Positions 37,768 to 50,666 of a DNA stretch of 64,000 nucleotides are shown here, one piece after another (the first letter of the stretch is position 1; every line of letters begins with the position of its first letter). Position numbers and translations under genes: made by a program. This DNA is from Trichoplax sp. H2 (taxonomy: Eukaryota > Placozoa > Uniplacotomia > Trichoplacea), in the NCBI GenBank assembly GCA_003344405.1, contig NOWV01000083.1:1-64000 (forward strand), written 5' to 3'. The notes under the pieces are model-generated. The model was not told the origin of the DNA. It saw only the letters and a program-made list of their open reading frames with translations, and searched no databases.

Positions 37768-38127
37768 GATGACAACGTAAACACACCGGGTAGCTTCTGT
37801 TGTTGCGTATTAGTTACCTAATAATGTACCGGGCATCATGATTTCATGATTGCTGTTCGATTCTCATATGCAAAGAGAGCAATAGGTTAATGATTCCTTT
37901 TCGCTAACTTCTTATTTATTCTCTTGCTGTACTGTACTGAGCGTACAGTACAATGCAGTGTAGTACTGTAGTCCGTGCAGTAGTGGACAGCGTAATCAGA
38001 AGACTTTTAACAGTACTGTACTGTACAGTACACAGGTTAGGATTTCCTTTAAATCCTTTTTTTAAAAGGCGTTGCAGCTTTTAATTTGTTCTCAAAATAT
38101 AGCTTTTTAAGGTGTTATTTTCCCGAC
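37768..38127. promoter_or_regulatory. Short divergent intergenic region, CUSTOS / FAXC copy 1
   Basis: Only 360 bp separate two start codons on opposite strands, so the segment must hold both core promoters. A TACTGTAC array occupies 37927-38034, ending 94 bp before the FAXC start. No TATA element is obvious. Confidence 0.6.
37927..38034. repeat. TACTGTAC palindrome array upstream of FAXC copy 1
   Basis: Two blocks of direct and inverted TACTGTAC units (about 37927-37970 and 38011-38034) lie immediately upstream of the FAXC-like start codon. Confidence 0.85.
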
Positions 38128-39353
38128 ATGGTGTTTCAGTTATCCAGCGTTGCACAATATGTATATGCCCGACCTTATAAAACAACCGCTTTGGTGGCTT
38201 TCTGCCTCGGTGGATGTTTTTATTTAACAAAACGCAGAAATAGTAAATCTTTCCCTAAAAGTGCCCTTGCAAAACCTGGTTTGGTAGTTCTGCATGGTTT
38301 TGGACCGACAAAGACTGTCGTCAGTTCATCCCCTTTTGTCCTTAAGCTACAAACTTTTCTACGAATGGCGAATATTAAATACGTTCATGACCCGAAGAAT
38401 CATTTTGGTCGTAAAGGCAAAATGCCATGGATTGAACTGGACGGGAAAGATTATTGCGACTCCACATTTATCATCGAATTTTTAAGAGAAAGATTTAATT
38501 TAAAAATTGACAATAATCTTAATGAACAACAACAGTCGTTGGCCCGTGTTATACAGAAGACTATCGAAGAAAATACATTATGGTAAGTAATGGTAATCAT
38601 AAAGTTCATGTACCTATATGATAATTTGAGTTATAGCTATATTTGCGTATGCTAATGATAGAATCGCTGTATACTAAATTGAGAAAACTTCCATGTTTCC
38701 TGTACTTCCTGAGCTAATTCTTTATCTACAGAAATGATTGATGAAGTCTAGGAATTATTTTTATTGTGATACAGTGAGAAAATATGCGTATACGCGTATA
38801 TCAATTTATTACTCTCTATGGTTCCATTAGCTAATTATGTGCTACATATAAATACCATAATTTCTCTAATTGAAGATATAGAGGCGTAATAGCTATTCAC
38901 GAACTCATTCTCACTCTATGGTATTAATGCACTATTAGGGCAATGATTGCATATCCTCGTTTTGTTGAAGATTTTGAATGGTTTAGACAAACGAGCGATT
39001 TACCCTGGATTGTAGGTATTGCTTTTCGGATAGCAATCATTCCTTCTATTAAGAAAAGTATGAATAGGCACGGAATCGGTAGACATTCACCTGAAGAAAT
39101 TAGACACATTGCTAAAGGTGATGTTAAAGCCTTGTCGAACCTCCTTAACGACAAAAAGTACTTTCTTGGCGATGAACCTTCTACAATCGATGCTGTAGTG
39201 TTTGGCTTTTTAGCTAATGTCCTTTGTGGTTTACGGAATGGAAGCTGGCCGAATCAGATGATTAAGAAGGAAGCACCCAATCTAGTAGCTTTCTTCGAAC
39301 GTATGAAGGAAAAATATTGGCCAGACTGGGATCAACTAATTGAAAAAGCATAG
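38128..39353 (+). CDS. Failed-axon-connections-like protein (GST/metaxin fold), copy 1
   Basis: Two exons, 38128-38582 and 38939-39353, 289 residues. The intron splits a Trp codon (TG|G). The first in-frame ATG is 38128 (MVFQLSSV), aligning with the starts of the other three copies; the frame is open further upstream but has no ATG. A short N-terminal hydrophobic segment (TTALVAFCLGGCFYL) is a likely membrane anchor. It is followed by FPKSALAKPGLVVLHGF, VLKLQTFLRMANI and KMPWIELDG..YCDSTFIIEFL, the thioredoxin-like N-terminal domain of the FAXC family. Exon 2 carries the all-helical C-terminal domain with GIGRHSPEEIRHIAKGD, FLGDEPSTIDA and YWPDWDQL. Drosophila fax affects axon development; related cadmium-responsive CDR proteins are membrane-linked GST-like proteins. 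No catalytic activity can be inferred. Confidence 0.9.
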
Positions 39354-41841
39354 AGTTCTTGTAGATAGGGTGCTTGGTCTTAGATAAATAATACCAACCC
39401 ATGCGAATAATTGCAAATTAATTTAGGAGAATTTGCAGAGCTCCAACACAGTAATACAAGCAATCTGGATTTCAGATTCAAGTTAACCGCGAGTGAACTA
39501 TTTCATGTTGACATATTGAGATTAGGGTTACAGAATTTTGTATGCAGTATCAGATGCTTTATCGCCTCCAGTTCGAACACTGTTACTAAACGAATTACTG
39601 AGAGTCTTATCCATTGTCGAATTTAAAGTTCATACATTATTAAGCTTAAGCATAGATATTTAGTACAATGGCTATAAATTGCTGACCTCAGCTACTGTAT
39701 AATTAACAAATCGTGTTTTATGCTAGCATTTAACATAATAAACAAACTAACCTTTTTTATGGCTCAATTCAGCAAGAAACTATGTACTACTGTACTGCCT
39801 AACTTTACCTTCCTTTTGCTGATCAAGTATTAATAATCGAAATTTGTGACGTGAAAATACGCGATAAAGAGGCTTGCAATTTATACTAGTCAAAATCTTT
39901 TATTCTGTGACTCTACTCTCAGCTCTACTGTTATACTCTCTATATTAATATTATTATAACGTCAAGTTGCTTGCTTTTAGTAATATTTGGTTCGTTTTTA
40001 TCTAGAAGGGACGATTATAGTGTAAACTATTAATATTGCTACTTGCATTTTAAAAAAACATGCAAGATGCTCTGTAGTAGTATTCATACCGTATTAAAAT
40101 TAAAATTTAAGAATTCGTTGTTCGTTATAATGATGAACTGATACTACTGTAAAACGTTCTAATGATAGACGGTTTATGCCGATACTATCCTTTCATTTTA
40201 TTTCATTGAATTTGAATTGTACGAGTATACACAGTACATGCAAATATAGCAATTGGATTTTTATAATATTTTTGTAATTGTCATAATCATATTTTCAAGT
40301 TAAGGAGTCAGTAATGGTGTTTAGATGTAGGCTATGAACGTTTTTAAAATTCTACAAATCAAATTTTAAAATATAGTAATGTTATAGTAGGATTACTTAG
40401 CTTGAAATTGAACCAGGCTGTGGACTGTAGAAATAGCACGAGACTCCAACCAATAATCAATATATATATGTATTACACAAATAAATAAACAGGGGAGAAA
40501 TTTTAATCAGAAATTACATTTACGAGTTCGAATAGGCTTTTCTATTATCCTTTCAATATTTTATTTTGAGTTACCTAACATACAGTACGATCCTTAGCAG
40601 TTGTATAGTAGTCAGCTACCTTCACTTAACTACAGTTTATCAACTAAGCTTAAGTACAGCATAAATTTACTTGTAGTAAAAAAAATTACAGTTAATGCTT
40701 ATGGAAAGGGATTAGAAAGACTTCGTCTGTCAAATTACTTAAAATAACGTACTTGAGTTTGTAGCATGCTTTTACTACAGGCATTTTATGTAACGTTATG
40801 TGGAGATTATTTTCGCAGTAATTACTCATACATGCGAGGTTTACATTAATATACATAAAAATAGTTTCGTTGCAATTAAATTAGACTTTATTATGCACAC
40901 TAGTAATAATGGCAAAAGTGTTTACTTGAACGATCACTTTGAAATCTCCAACTAAAGTAGGAGGAAGCACCACCTTATTTAAACTTTAAGAAACAAGTTA
41001 TAAGCTCACTTTAAAAGAATTACTGCCTCAACTAACCAAACTATCAAAAAAATTTGCTCACAGTATTCTGAGCTTCTTTATATTTCCTGGCTTGAACTAA
41101 AACTTGAATTACTTTACTACAGAACTGCGCCACTTTTTATATGCTACGCAGAGCAGTTAGTGGTACCAGATTATCAAATTATCATTTTAAAGCATTGTAA
41201 ATAAAACTAGCAATTAAACACATCATCAGATAAATTGCATTCTAGATTCCCGAAATAGCAAAGCGACGTGTTGTAGGACTAGTATTACTAAATTAATAAT
41301 GATCGTAACTTAACTACAAACTGCATCTTTCTACGGTATATAAAGAAGTGTAACTATAAAAAAACTATGAAATTACTATCTAACATCGTATGACTTTTAA
41401 CAAAAATATGCCATAGAAAATGCGTAAGTTCTAACCTGAATAAAGGAGTCAGATTTACAATATACTACTATATCAAGTAAAAGCTACAATAGTTAAGCCA
41501 AATTAAGCTATTTTTAAGGTTGCAATACTTATTAAAATACAAAAACTTGAAAGAGAATTCTAAAAATTAACCTTCCTTATATAGTGAAAAAAAATCCTCT
41601 GAAATATTAAGGTTCACCAGCCATCGGCCTATACAATTTTTAACTAAATTAATGTGACTGCATTATATACAATATAATATTGTACATGCATGCTACGTAA
41701 TCTTCTAACTCCATTGAATGCAACAAATCGCAGTAGGCTTATGATGATTAATTATTCAGGTACCATCGAGTCTTTATCGTTTTTATTTTATGAAACCTAC
41801 ACAATAATGAAATTGCAGTTGAAAGTGATACCGGTAGAATA
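39354..41841. other. Intergenic DNA between FAXC copies 1 and 2
   Basis: About 2.5 kb between two convergent paralogues. AT-rich, no further FAXC fragment or other gene recognised. The 71-codon frame just after copy 1 begins at TTG and shows no family feature. Confidence 0.5.
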
Positions 41842-42956
41842 TTAATGAGATTTACAGCTAGCAGTAATTTCGTCCCAGTCAGGCCAAAATCTCGCTTTCA
41901 TGCGATCAGAAAACGCAACAAGATTTGAAAATTCTTCCCTAACCATCTTATTTGGCCAACTGTCTTCACTTAAGCCAGAAAGAATGTTTACGATAAAACC
42001 AAAAACACAGGCATCAATTGTTGTAGGATCGTTACCGAGGAAGAATTGCTTATTTCCTAAGGTGATAGAGAGGGCCATAAGATCACCTCTTGCAATATGT
42101 CGGATTTCTTCGGGGGAATGTCTTCCCATGCCGTGACCATACATACATTTTTTTACGTAAGGTATTATCATCAATTTAAAGACGTAGTACTTGAACCATG
42201 GTAGGGGCACACACTTGCCGAACCATTCAAAATCTTCGATAAAGCGATTATATACAATTACGGCCCTAAATGTTGTAGGTAAAAGTTTTGAGTTATCATA
42301 ACGAATTAATACTGTACACTTGCGCGCATATTTACAAAACAGAAAAGCTATTCGTATTACAATAATCTGATTTTTACCACTCGTGCAGTGTGGCAATTAT
42401 ATAAATGGAATACTCCTAGATCAAACTGATCAGCTCGTACTTATTACAGTGTTATAAAGAACTTTATATCTTTAGAAATGGTACTAGAAATTGCTTACCA
42501 TATCGTATTTTCCTCTACAGTCTTTAATATAAAACGAGCCAATGCTTTTTGCTCGGCATCTAGGTGATCGTCAATTTGAACATTAAATCGTTCTGTTAAA
42601 AATTCCATTATAAACGTAGAATCGCAGTAGCTTTTGCCATCCAACTCTATCCATGGCATCTTATTTTCTCTACCGAAGGGGTGTCTAAGATCATGTACAA
42701 ATTCAATGTTAGCCATACGAAGAAATGTCTGGAGCTTCAACACAAATGGTGACGGATTAACTATCACAGGGCAAGGTCCATCGCCGTGAAGAACTACTAG
42801 ACCCGGTTTTGCCAGTGGGCTCATATATTCTTTGCATTTATTCCTTGTAAAGCCATAGTAAGTTGCTAATGATGCCATACATGACATAGCTACTACAGTG
42901 GTGCCTACTGGGTGATTTAGGACGTATTCAACAATTTGGGATACATCAAACGCCAT
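41842..42956 (-). CDS. FAXC-like protein, copy 2 (inverted)
   Basis: Two exons on the minus strand, 42956-42499 and 42265-41842, 293 residues. It has the same architecture as the neighbouring copies: N-terminal hydrophobic segment (GTTVVAMSCMASLA), then SPLAKPGLVVLHGDG, LQTFLRMANIEFVHD, KMPWIELDGKSYCDS in exon 1; GMGRHSPEEIRHIARGD, FLGNDPTTIDA, FWPDWDEI in exon 2. The intron (233 bp) interrupts the same Trp codon. It is the only copy on the opposite strand, so the cluster includes an inversion or an inverted duplication. Its helical domain differs more from copies 1, 3 and 4 (for example KCVPLPWFKYYVFKL), suggesting an older split. Function as for copy 1: unknown at the biochemical level. Confidence 0.9.
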
Positions 42957-44452
42957 CTATCTATGAGCTGTATTTAGTTTTAGTTTTAAGTGAAGATCAA
43001 ATTACGCACACAGTTAAGTATACAGTATTACACTACACAGCAGTGTCCTGTATTTCACAGAGCACAGTAAATAAATAAATATACTTAGATCTGCTCAATC
43101 TATTTTGACTTGAGTATAAACTGCAGTATATCGATCTGTTTCTTTCGTCAATACAATGTTCACTTGAGACCCTGTCACAGTAATAGTAATTAAAATTATG
43201 TAACAGTAAGCATTTAGATCATATTATATAGATTGTAATATGGAAAATTAAATGTGCCTATGGTTCTGTTAGAGCACAGTGCAGCAGTCAATAAGGCATG
43301 ATTACAAGGGGGCATGATTAGAGCATGATCAGGGTGTGATTATAAAGCAATAAGAAAGGTGGGTATGATTACAAGACAACAAGAAACGTTTGTTCATTGG
43401 CCTAATTCCCACTTAACCGAAAAAAATTAGGAAAATCATTAGGACCAGATCAATGAGCAAGCGTTTCTTGTTGGCTTGTTCTGTAATCATGCCCTAATCT
43501 AATTTTAGTAAAATTAAATAGTTTTTGATAAGTTATGCAGCAGCAAGCGCTCAGTTAAACTTATTTACAGATAAATTACTAGATAAATAAACGTCGAATA
43601 ACTACGTTGGTTACACATCGCTGCTAGACAGCCAATCAGCACCTGCCTCGTTGACACTAAACATGACTTGTATGAAATTTCTCAAATTATTCTGAGCAAG
43701 TCCAGTCAAGAATGTGCATAAAGTTATTATTGTATTAATTTAAAGATATGATCACGTTCGCTATTGCTTACTGCAAATGATCTAATACGAAATCATTACT
43801 TCATTTGAATGACTCTTGTTTTCTTTACGAATATACGTTAATACGTTATAAAATCATGTATTGTATATGAGTGCGGTAAACTGTATCTACTGCATTTTAT
43901 TCGAACAGTTCAAATAGATTGCGTATTGCTACGTATTATCAATACACTGTACATATATCTCATAATTATACTTAATACAAGTAGTTATCATAATAATTTT
44001 AGGCAAGGAAGAACATATATATTACAAGTCATATACATAACACTATAAAATTGACTAATCAATAAAATAAAATTAATTAATAAATGGTATAGTGCTGTAT
44101 ATTGTACACTACCGTGCAACACTCGTAACTTTACATCATACGCTTACAATACGTACATGTGTGTGCATAGTAGTGATAGTACGCGTTTTAAGAATGATGC
44201 AAAACCGATGATGTCATTATTATATAAACAATATGTATTGGCTTATAGCATAGATATTTATTGAGAGCATTTCAAGATACTCCTCATATCCTTTTATTGC
44301 TGGTTTTATTCGAGCTCGCATCTTGTTATCTGCATTAACATCAGCAACATCTATTAGTCAAGCTATTAGCTGCATCCATTTCATGTTCAAACTTTAATAT
44401 ACTCCTATAATAATCTTATTCCATTCCATCTACGAATCTACATCGTATAAAT
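42957..44452. other. Divergent intergenic region between FAXC copies 2 and 3
   Basis: 1.5 kb separating two start codons on opposite strands. It contains a foldback element (listed) and only scattered partial palindromes (near 43020 and 44095). No other gene is seen. Confidence 0.5.
43294..43494. mobile_element. Foldback/MITE-like inverted repeat element
   Basis: The left arm at about 43361-43405 (GGGTATGATTACA, then ACAACAAGAAACG and TTCATTGG) is the imperfect reverse complement of the right arm at about 43441-43494, which ends TGTAATCATGCCC. Arms are about 45-54 nt around a short AT-rich centre. Further direct copies of GGCATGATTA lie outside the left arm at 43294-43350, as if the terminal segment had been duplicated. 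No coding capacity; it could be a non-autonomous DNA transposon remnant. Confidence 0.55.
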
Positions 44453-45550
44453 ATGACATCAAATATAGATCACATTACAGATTTTCTTGGAAAGAACCCT
44501 TATCCAGTCATTGCCATTACTATTATTGGCATTGGAAGCTGCTACTTCTATATAACAGGTGGTCGTAACTCCAAATCTAAATCATTTCCTAAAAGTCCGT
44601 TGGCTAAACCTGGTTTGGTTGTCCTTCACGGTGCTAACCCTGGCAGTTCAATTGTCAATCCATCACCTTATGTGTTAAAGCTGCAAACATTTCTACGAAT
44701 GGCAAAGATCGAATATGTATTTGATCGTAATAACCCTATGGGTAGAAAGGGGAAAATGCCTTGGATCGAGCTTGATGGAGATGCTTATTGCGATTCTACT
44801 TTTATAATTGAACATCTGACAAAAAAATTCAATGTATCTATTGACCGTAGCCTTAGCGAGCAGCAAAAAGCAGTGGCTCGAGTTATCCAGAAAACGATTG
44901 AAGAGAATACAATCTGGTACTACAAATTAAGCTGATTTTTTATGATGTTTACGACCAGGCTCATTTAGAATGCATGGTAGTTATATTAATTAATTATTTT
45001 AATATATCTATGCGTGTAACATGTATGCTTATACATATGACGTAAACGTGTATATACGCATCTAGCTACAACTTTACATTTCATTGTATATATATATGTC
45101 ATATTGTACAGTAATATTTGACTGTTAATTTATAGGGCTACAATAATTTATAATCGCCTTATTGAGGAGGCTGACTGGTTTGTAAACATGATGAAATTTC
45201 CCTGGTTTGTTGGGGTAATATTCAAGTTATTCTTTGTTCCTCCAGTTAAGAAGAACTTGTACGGACATGGTATCGGCAGACACACACCCCAAGAGATTAG
45301 GCACATTGCCAGAGGCGATCTGGCAGCTCTGTCTGCCCTGCTTAAAGATAAATCGTTCTTTCTTGGTGATCAACCCACTACAATAGATGCGTGTGTTTTC
45401 TCCTTTACTGCTAATATTATATATGGGTTACGCCCTGGAAGCTGGCCAAATGAAATGATCAAAAGCGAATTTCCGAATCTTGTAGCATTTACAAATCGTA
45501 TGAAAGAGAATTATTGGCCTGATTGGGACGAAATTATTAGCAAAGCATAA
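44453..45550 (+). CDS. FAXC-like protein, copy 3
   Basis: Two exons, 44453-44916 and 45136-45550, 292 residues. N-terminal hydrophobic segment (VIAITIIGIGSCYFY), then KSPLAKPGLVVLHGANPG, VLKLQTFLRMAKIEYV, KMPWIELDGDAYCDS; exon 2 has GIGRHTPQEIRHIARGD, FLGDQPTTIDACV and YWPDWDEI. The intron is at the same Trp codon, but its donor is GTACTA rather than the GTAAG-type donors of the other copies. Reading through gives a stop four codons later, so weak splicing would yield a protein lacking the C-terminal domain. It shares most with copy 4. Confidence 0.9.
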
Positions 45551-47395
45551 CGTTAGCTTGAAAAATTATCGTAAATTGCTATCATGAAGAGGACACTGCA
45601 GCTCTAAGATCAATTAATTATATGACCTTGAAAAAGCCTCATCCATATTTGTGTCACGGGCTAGTACGAATGTACGGTTATACCGGTGCATATAGTAGTC
45701 CATGTTTGTGCAATTTTTAGTAATGTAGAAAAGTTGGTTAGTGAAGTGTGATGTAGCTATGGACCACTACATGCTTTACCATAAAGCATCTACCGAGGTC
45801 CATGTTGTAGTAAGCATGCTATGCTACAGCTGTTTCTGATAAAGAAATGTTAATCTATGTATAATGTATGGTCGACTTATTTCAGATTACAATTATGTAT
45901 AATTTGATCACCGGCTCCTTTATAGCTGAGGGCACTAAATTTTGAGAGCCATTTTAAAATTCTTACTGACTGTGAATCTATGTTTAAAAATGTAACCAAG
46001 TTTAGCCCCATTTTGTATTAGACAAAATAATTTGTAAATTTTCTACTCGTGTATTAAAATAAAATTAATACGGTAGAGACAAGTTATGATTCTGGTCATG
46101 GTTAAATACACCTATCGGTACAACTGCTCATGATACTTGGCATACTCGTACCATATTTAGTATAAAGCTAGAATAACGCACATAACCCACAGATCAATAG
46201 AAGTAGGTTTTCTTAACGTGGTCCGTGACTAATCACGTAAGCTAGACCATGGACCACTAGAAATACTGTAGGAAGGCACTATCTGGCATGAGTTGCGGGT
46301 ACACAGCCGTAAACTACAGTCTGTACTCTCAGTAGAGCTTAGCAACAGGCAATGCAATGGAACGTAAATTACTATGTATTAGTAAGTAATATTACTTACT
46401 TACTTTTAGAAAAAAATCAGTCAATTCAGAACCGACTGTCTTCATACTGAAGTCATAACGAGGTATATGACTTAATTTGTTGACGAAATAAGGCCAAGTG
46501 TCCGTCCGCCCGCAGGAGTGTCCATTGTCCATTCCTGTCTGAGCTTACGAAGTCAAAAAGTTTTGGCTGCTGTTATATGTAGTCAAAGGCAATTTGTGAA
46601 ATTATAGCAATACTATCTGTAAAGAAGAAGCTCAAAATCATTTACCTGTTCGTTAGTCTGCATTTAACTTTAAGGATCGAGGATTCAGGTATGAAGTGAT
46701 TTATACATACTGTACTGTATAGTATAATTTGTTTTTTAATTCCGTACCGTATCATTGGACTATTTTATAGCTCACCAGTATTCACATTACTCAAATTCTA
46801 CTAGTATCAGCAATGCAGAGTCCTATTGACACCTGTTAACAACTGCATAAGTGCATTGTTGATCGTGGAGATTACGACAGTCTCTAGCTCTTGAGATTGT
46901 TGTAAGTAATGTTGGAAATGATTCAGCACTGTTCTAATAATAAAGCAAAAGGATTAACTGCGAAGCTGTGTGCAATAAGATCTATAAAACACGCAATGCA
47001 TGTACTGTACGCATGGTGTAATGAGAGTTCCACTCATTGCATTTTTCGTACGCGTACAAGTTAAATTAAATTTTATTTTAATTTTACTTCAATATTCGTA
47101 TTTATTGTGCTAGGTTAATACGGGCGTTCTAACAGTGTTTGTAACCGGCAGACGGTAACCAGAATACGACTCATCATTATTTATTGGCCTACGGAAGTCA
47201 GGTGTTGAGTGTCTTCAGTACTATACACCCTTGACAGATCTATCAATGGGATACTATCTGTTAAATGAACACATTATCGTAAACCGTCAGCAAAGCGACG
47301 GGAGTTTGCACTAGTAATATTTAAAAGCATAGCCGGCATTACTGTACTGTACACTACCTGAGACACTACAGTACTCAACAATAAAGTTAAACAAG
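45551..47395. other. Intergenic DNA between FAXC copies 3 and 4
   Basis: 1.8 kb without a recognisable gene. It holds several related short inverted motifs built on TGGACCAC/GGTCCA (about 45762-45812 and 46218-46262) and a single TACTGTACTGTAC about 50 bp upstream of the copy 4 start (47341-47353). Confidence 0.5.
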
Positions 47396-48874
47396 ATGAA
47401 CTTTGACCTGTCGTCGCCCATAAATTTCGCCAGCAGCAATCCGATTGCAGTGGGATCTTTAATAGTTTTATGTGTCGGAGGTTATTTATACATGAGCAAA
47501 AAAAAGCCAAAATCATTCCCTAAAAGTGCCTTAGCTAAGCCAGGGTTAGTCGTCCTTCATGGCGCTGGAGCTGGGAGTACTGTAGTCAATCCATCACCGT
47601 TCGTCTTGAAGTTACAAACCTTTTTACGAATGGCTAACATCGAATTTGTCCACGATTTGAAAAATCCGTGTGGCAGAAAAAATAAGATGCCATGGATTGA
47701 GCTTGATGGAGAAGACTACTGTGATTCTACATTTATCATTGAGTTTTTAACGGAAAGATTTAACGTTCAAATTGATAGTCATCTAAGCGACGAACAAAAG
47801 GCCGTAGCTCGAGTTATTCAGAAGACCGTTGAAGAGAATACAGTATGGTAAGTTAATTTTTTTATTATACAGTTGACTTCAACCGCGATCGCTTGCTATA
47901 ATTATATAATCCGTGTAAGTATATACAGTATTTTATGTAATGTAAAGCGTACTATCTGCAAGCCTTTAGTCTGTATATTGGAGATACGCAAACTACGAAT
48001 TCTAGATTGAATTCAAACAGAGTGACTTGTTGTACCTTAGGACAACATCATTAGAGGCTTTACATCTAATTAACTTCAGGCTTATTCTAAAATTAAACAA
48101 GCTTGTAACGAATCGGCATAGTTTACTTTACTACAGCTTGTATTATTTCCAACCATATTAACTAACGATGCTGCACGCGTTAAATATTACCTGTAAATGA
48201 ACCTAATGTAGCGGCTATAACGATAGTGATACGAAAAGCAGGTTTCAATCGAATTAAGATAAAATTGTATTGGCAATAAAGTAGGCAAATTTTTGATATG
48301 TTATAATGTATTGCAATTATTTTTGAGTCTACAACAGTCCCTATCTTAAAATGGCGATCTATTGTATGTCTATTTGATCTTAAATTTCTAATAGCCAACT
48401 GTAGTAGTGGATCCATAATAATTTTATCATTGATTATATAACTATAGGGCTGCAATCATCTATAATCGTTGGATTCAAGATACCGATTATTTCCGTCAGA
48501 TGATGAAGCTCTCCTGGTTTGTTGGCCGGATATTAAAGATGGCTGTTGTACCTGCAATTAAGAAAAGCATGTACGGCCATGGAATTGGTAGGCATTCCGC
48601 AGAAGAGATTCAGCACATAGCTAGAGGTGACATTAAAGCGCTCTCGGATCTGCTTAAGGACAAGCAGTTTTTTTTTGGTGATAAACCGACTACAATCGAT
48701 GCTTGTGTGTTTGCTTTTCTTGCCAATGTTCTTCATGGTTTGCGTAAAGATAGTTGGCCGGCTGAAATGGTAAGGAACGAATTTCCTAATCTTGCAGCTT
48801 ACTTTGAACGCATAAAAGAGAATGTTTGGCCAGACTGGGATGAAATCGTTAGTAAAGCTGGCTCGAAAAAATAA
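47396..48874 (+). CDS. FAXC-like protein, copy 4
   Basis: Two exons, 47396-47847 and 48448-48874, 292 residues; the intron (600 bp) is the longest of the four copies and again splits the Trp codon. Hydrophobic segment PIAVGSLIVLCVGGYLY, then KSALAKPGLVVLHGAG, LQTFLRMANIEFVHDLK, KMPWIELDGEDYCDS; exon 2 has GIGRHSAEEIQHIARGD, FFGDKPTTIDACV, VWPDWDEIVSKA. The conserved charged and aromatic positions of the family are intact, so all four copies appear functional. Confidence 0.9.
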
Positions 48875-49083
48875 GATCAAGTATTATATAGTAACAACTT
48901 TATACTTTGTAGTTTTAGTGATTCATAAGATTATAACTTTGCTTTTATAAAGGCAGCGATAAAAGATATAGATATATTTAATGAATCTGTTACTCATTTA
49001 AAAAATTGGATTAGACTAGTAAACTACCATATTCTATTTTTACGAAATTGCTGACGCGTATAAAAAGCAGGAATTCAACTGCG

Positions 49084-49340
49084 ACACTATTCGATAATAG
49101 GCAAGTTCTTATGGGATTTATCGGACTGTTTTATATGGTAGAGCAACTATAAGGGACTAACCATCCTTTTTTGCTATTACTTACGTAATGCTCTACACTT
49201 AATTCGCTGCTTATACAATATTCGATAGTAGACAAATTTTTATGAAATTTATCGAACCGTTTTATGTGGTAGAGCAACTAGAAGGGGCTAAACATCCTTT
49301 ACTTTTACTTACGTAATATTGTATACTTAATTCGTTGCTA
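49084..49340. repeat. Two-copy tandem duplication, about 130 bp
   Basis: Copy A (about 49084-49214) and copy B (about 49215-49340) share TTCGATA.TAG, TTTATCG, TTTTAT.TGGTAGAGCAACTA, CATCCTTT, TTACTTACGTAAT and the end TTAATTCG.TGCT, with scattered substitutions. No open frame is conserved between copies, so this is a non-coding duplication. Confidence 0.8.
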
Positions 49341-50666
49341 AGAAATACTGATGTACCTCGATATATTATTATTTACGGTCCAGTATTTGACGTCTCCCAA
49401 GCTAAGCGTCTGATACAAGCCGCAGCTTATATGGCTCTTTAAGAAAATAACACAATAAAGTCAATATAATTTTAATATTTAGCTTCCAAAATAACTATTC
49501 AATGATGCTTAGACATATCTTAGTGGAAGCGTTGCTATTTCCAATTGTTTTACTCCATTGATCTGCAGGACGAAGGTTTGCATGAGTTTTATCTTTCGTA
49601 CTGGATTCGCGAATACATAATTATTAAATCACCTTAACATAACCATTACCGCAACTCTTGCAAATAACGCTATGAAAATATCTTGGAATTTTTTTTCATG
49701 ATGGCTTGAGCTGCCGCCTGCATAATTTATAATCGTATTACTCTTATACTCGTACATGTATGTCAGCAATTCAAGTTAAAGCTTGACGAATTATAAATAC
49801 TATTTCATTCTCCTTTCATTTAAATATAAATGTTGTTAATATGAGAGAATGATCTTTGATATTATTATAGTTTTGTTTCTCAAAGAGTATTTATCATTAC
49901 TATTAGCTACCGTTATTGCAGAGCCGAGAGGATTTGACCGGTCTAAATTTGCAGTGATAGTGTAACATCCAAGATCCCGTGATCTTTACAAGTAATTAAT
50001 TATTCACTGAAGACTACATGGAAAAATTCAAGAAAAACAACATAGATTTGCAATTTGAGAACTGTGCACAAGAGGGGGAAGACTAAGAGTTAAAGAATCA
50101 CCAAGAGTTCATATTATTCACGCAATCCCTTAAAATTTAGACGTACTAAGAATAACTATATTCATTTAGTAGTAGCAAACATTTCTCCTACGCAAGTTAG
50201 TTTAATCTCGTGCTAAGTTTTAATTGGAGTATAGTCTCTTAAAAAGGATCCATCATCAACCACGAAACTACTATATCAACAAGGTTTACTAAGCACAGTA
50301 CCCGCTACAGTACTGTACAGTGTACAAGTGTGAGCCAGTTCTCTTTAGATTGCTATTAGGCAAAATAAATTGTAGTAAACTTGCAAAATTTGCCTTAAAT
50401 TCTATACATACAGATAGATGAAGGAACGATCTATCCACTTTTAAAACTATAATTCAGTAAATATCCTCCTGATTTGAAATAATTACAGTAGAAAATTCGG
50501 AATTTAATACAATATTACGTAAAAGTTGCTCTAATAACCTCATTTTAATCAATTAAATTAAAAAGCCAAGTTATTCAGCTTTACATTCGTTTAATTCTTA
50601 TTACATTTTGATTCACACTCGTGATTTTAGGGTACCTTAAAGTACTCTGATTCGAACTGGTTCACA

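Noticed and set aside
38086-38127. N-terminal extension of FAXC copy 1 (MFSKYSFLRCYFPD)
   Set aside because: It begins at a TTG, not an ATG, and the other three paralogues start at the position equivalent to 38128.
41900-42136. Plus-strand frame inside FAXC copy 2
   Set aside because: Antisense shadow of exon 2, which carries clear family motifs on the minus strand. The same reasoning removes antisense frames in CPD, ABHD, FAXC copies 1 and 4, TMED2 and MRPL18.
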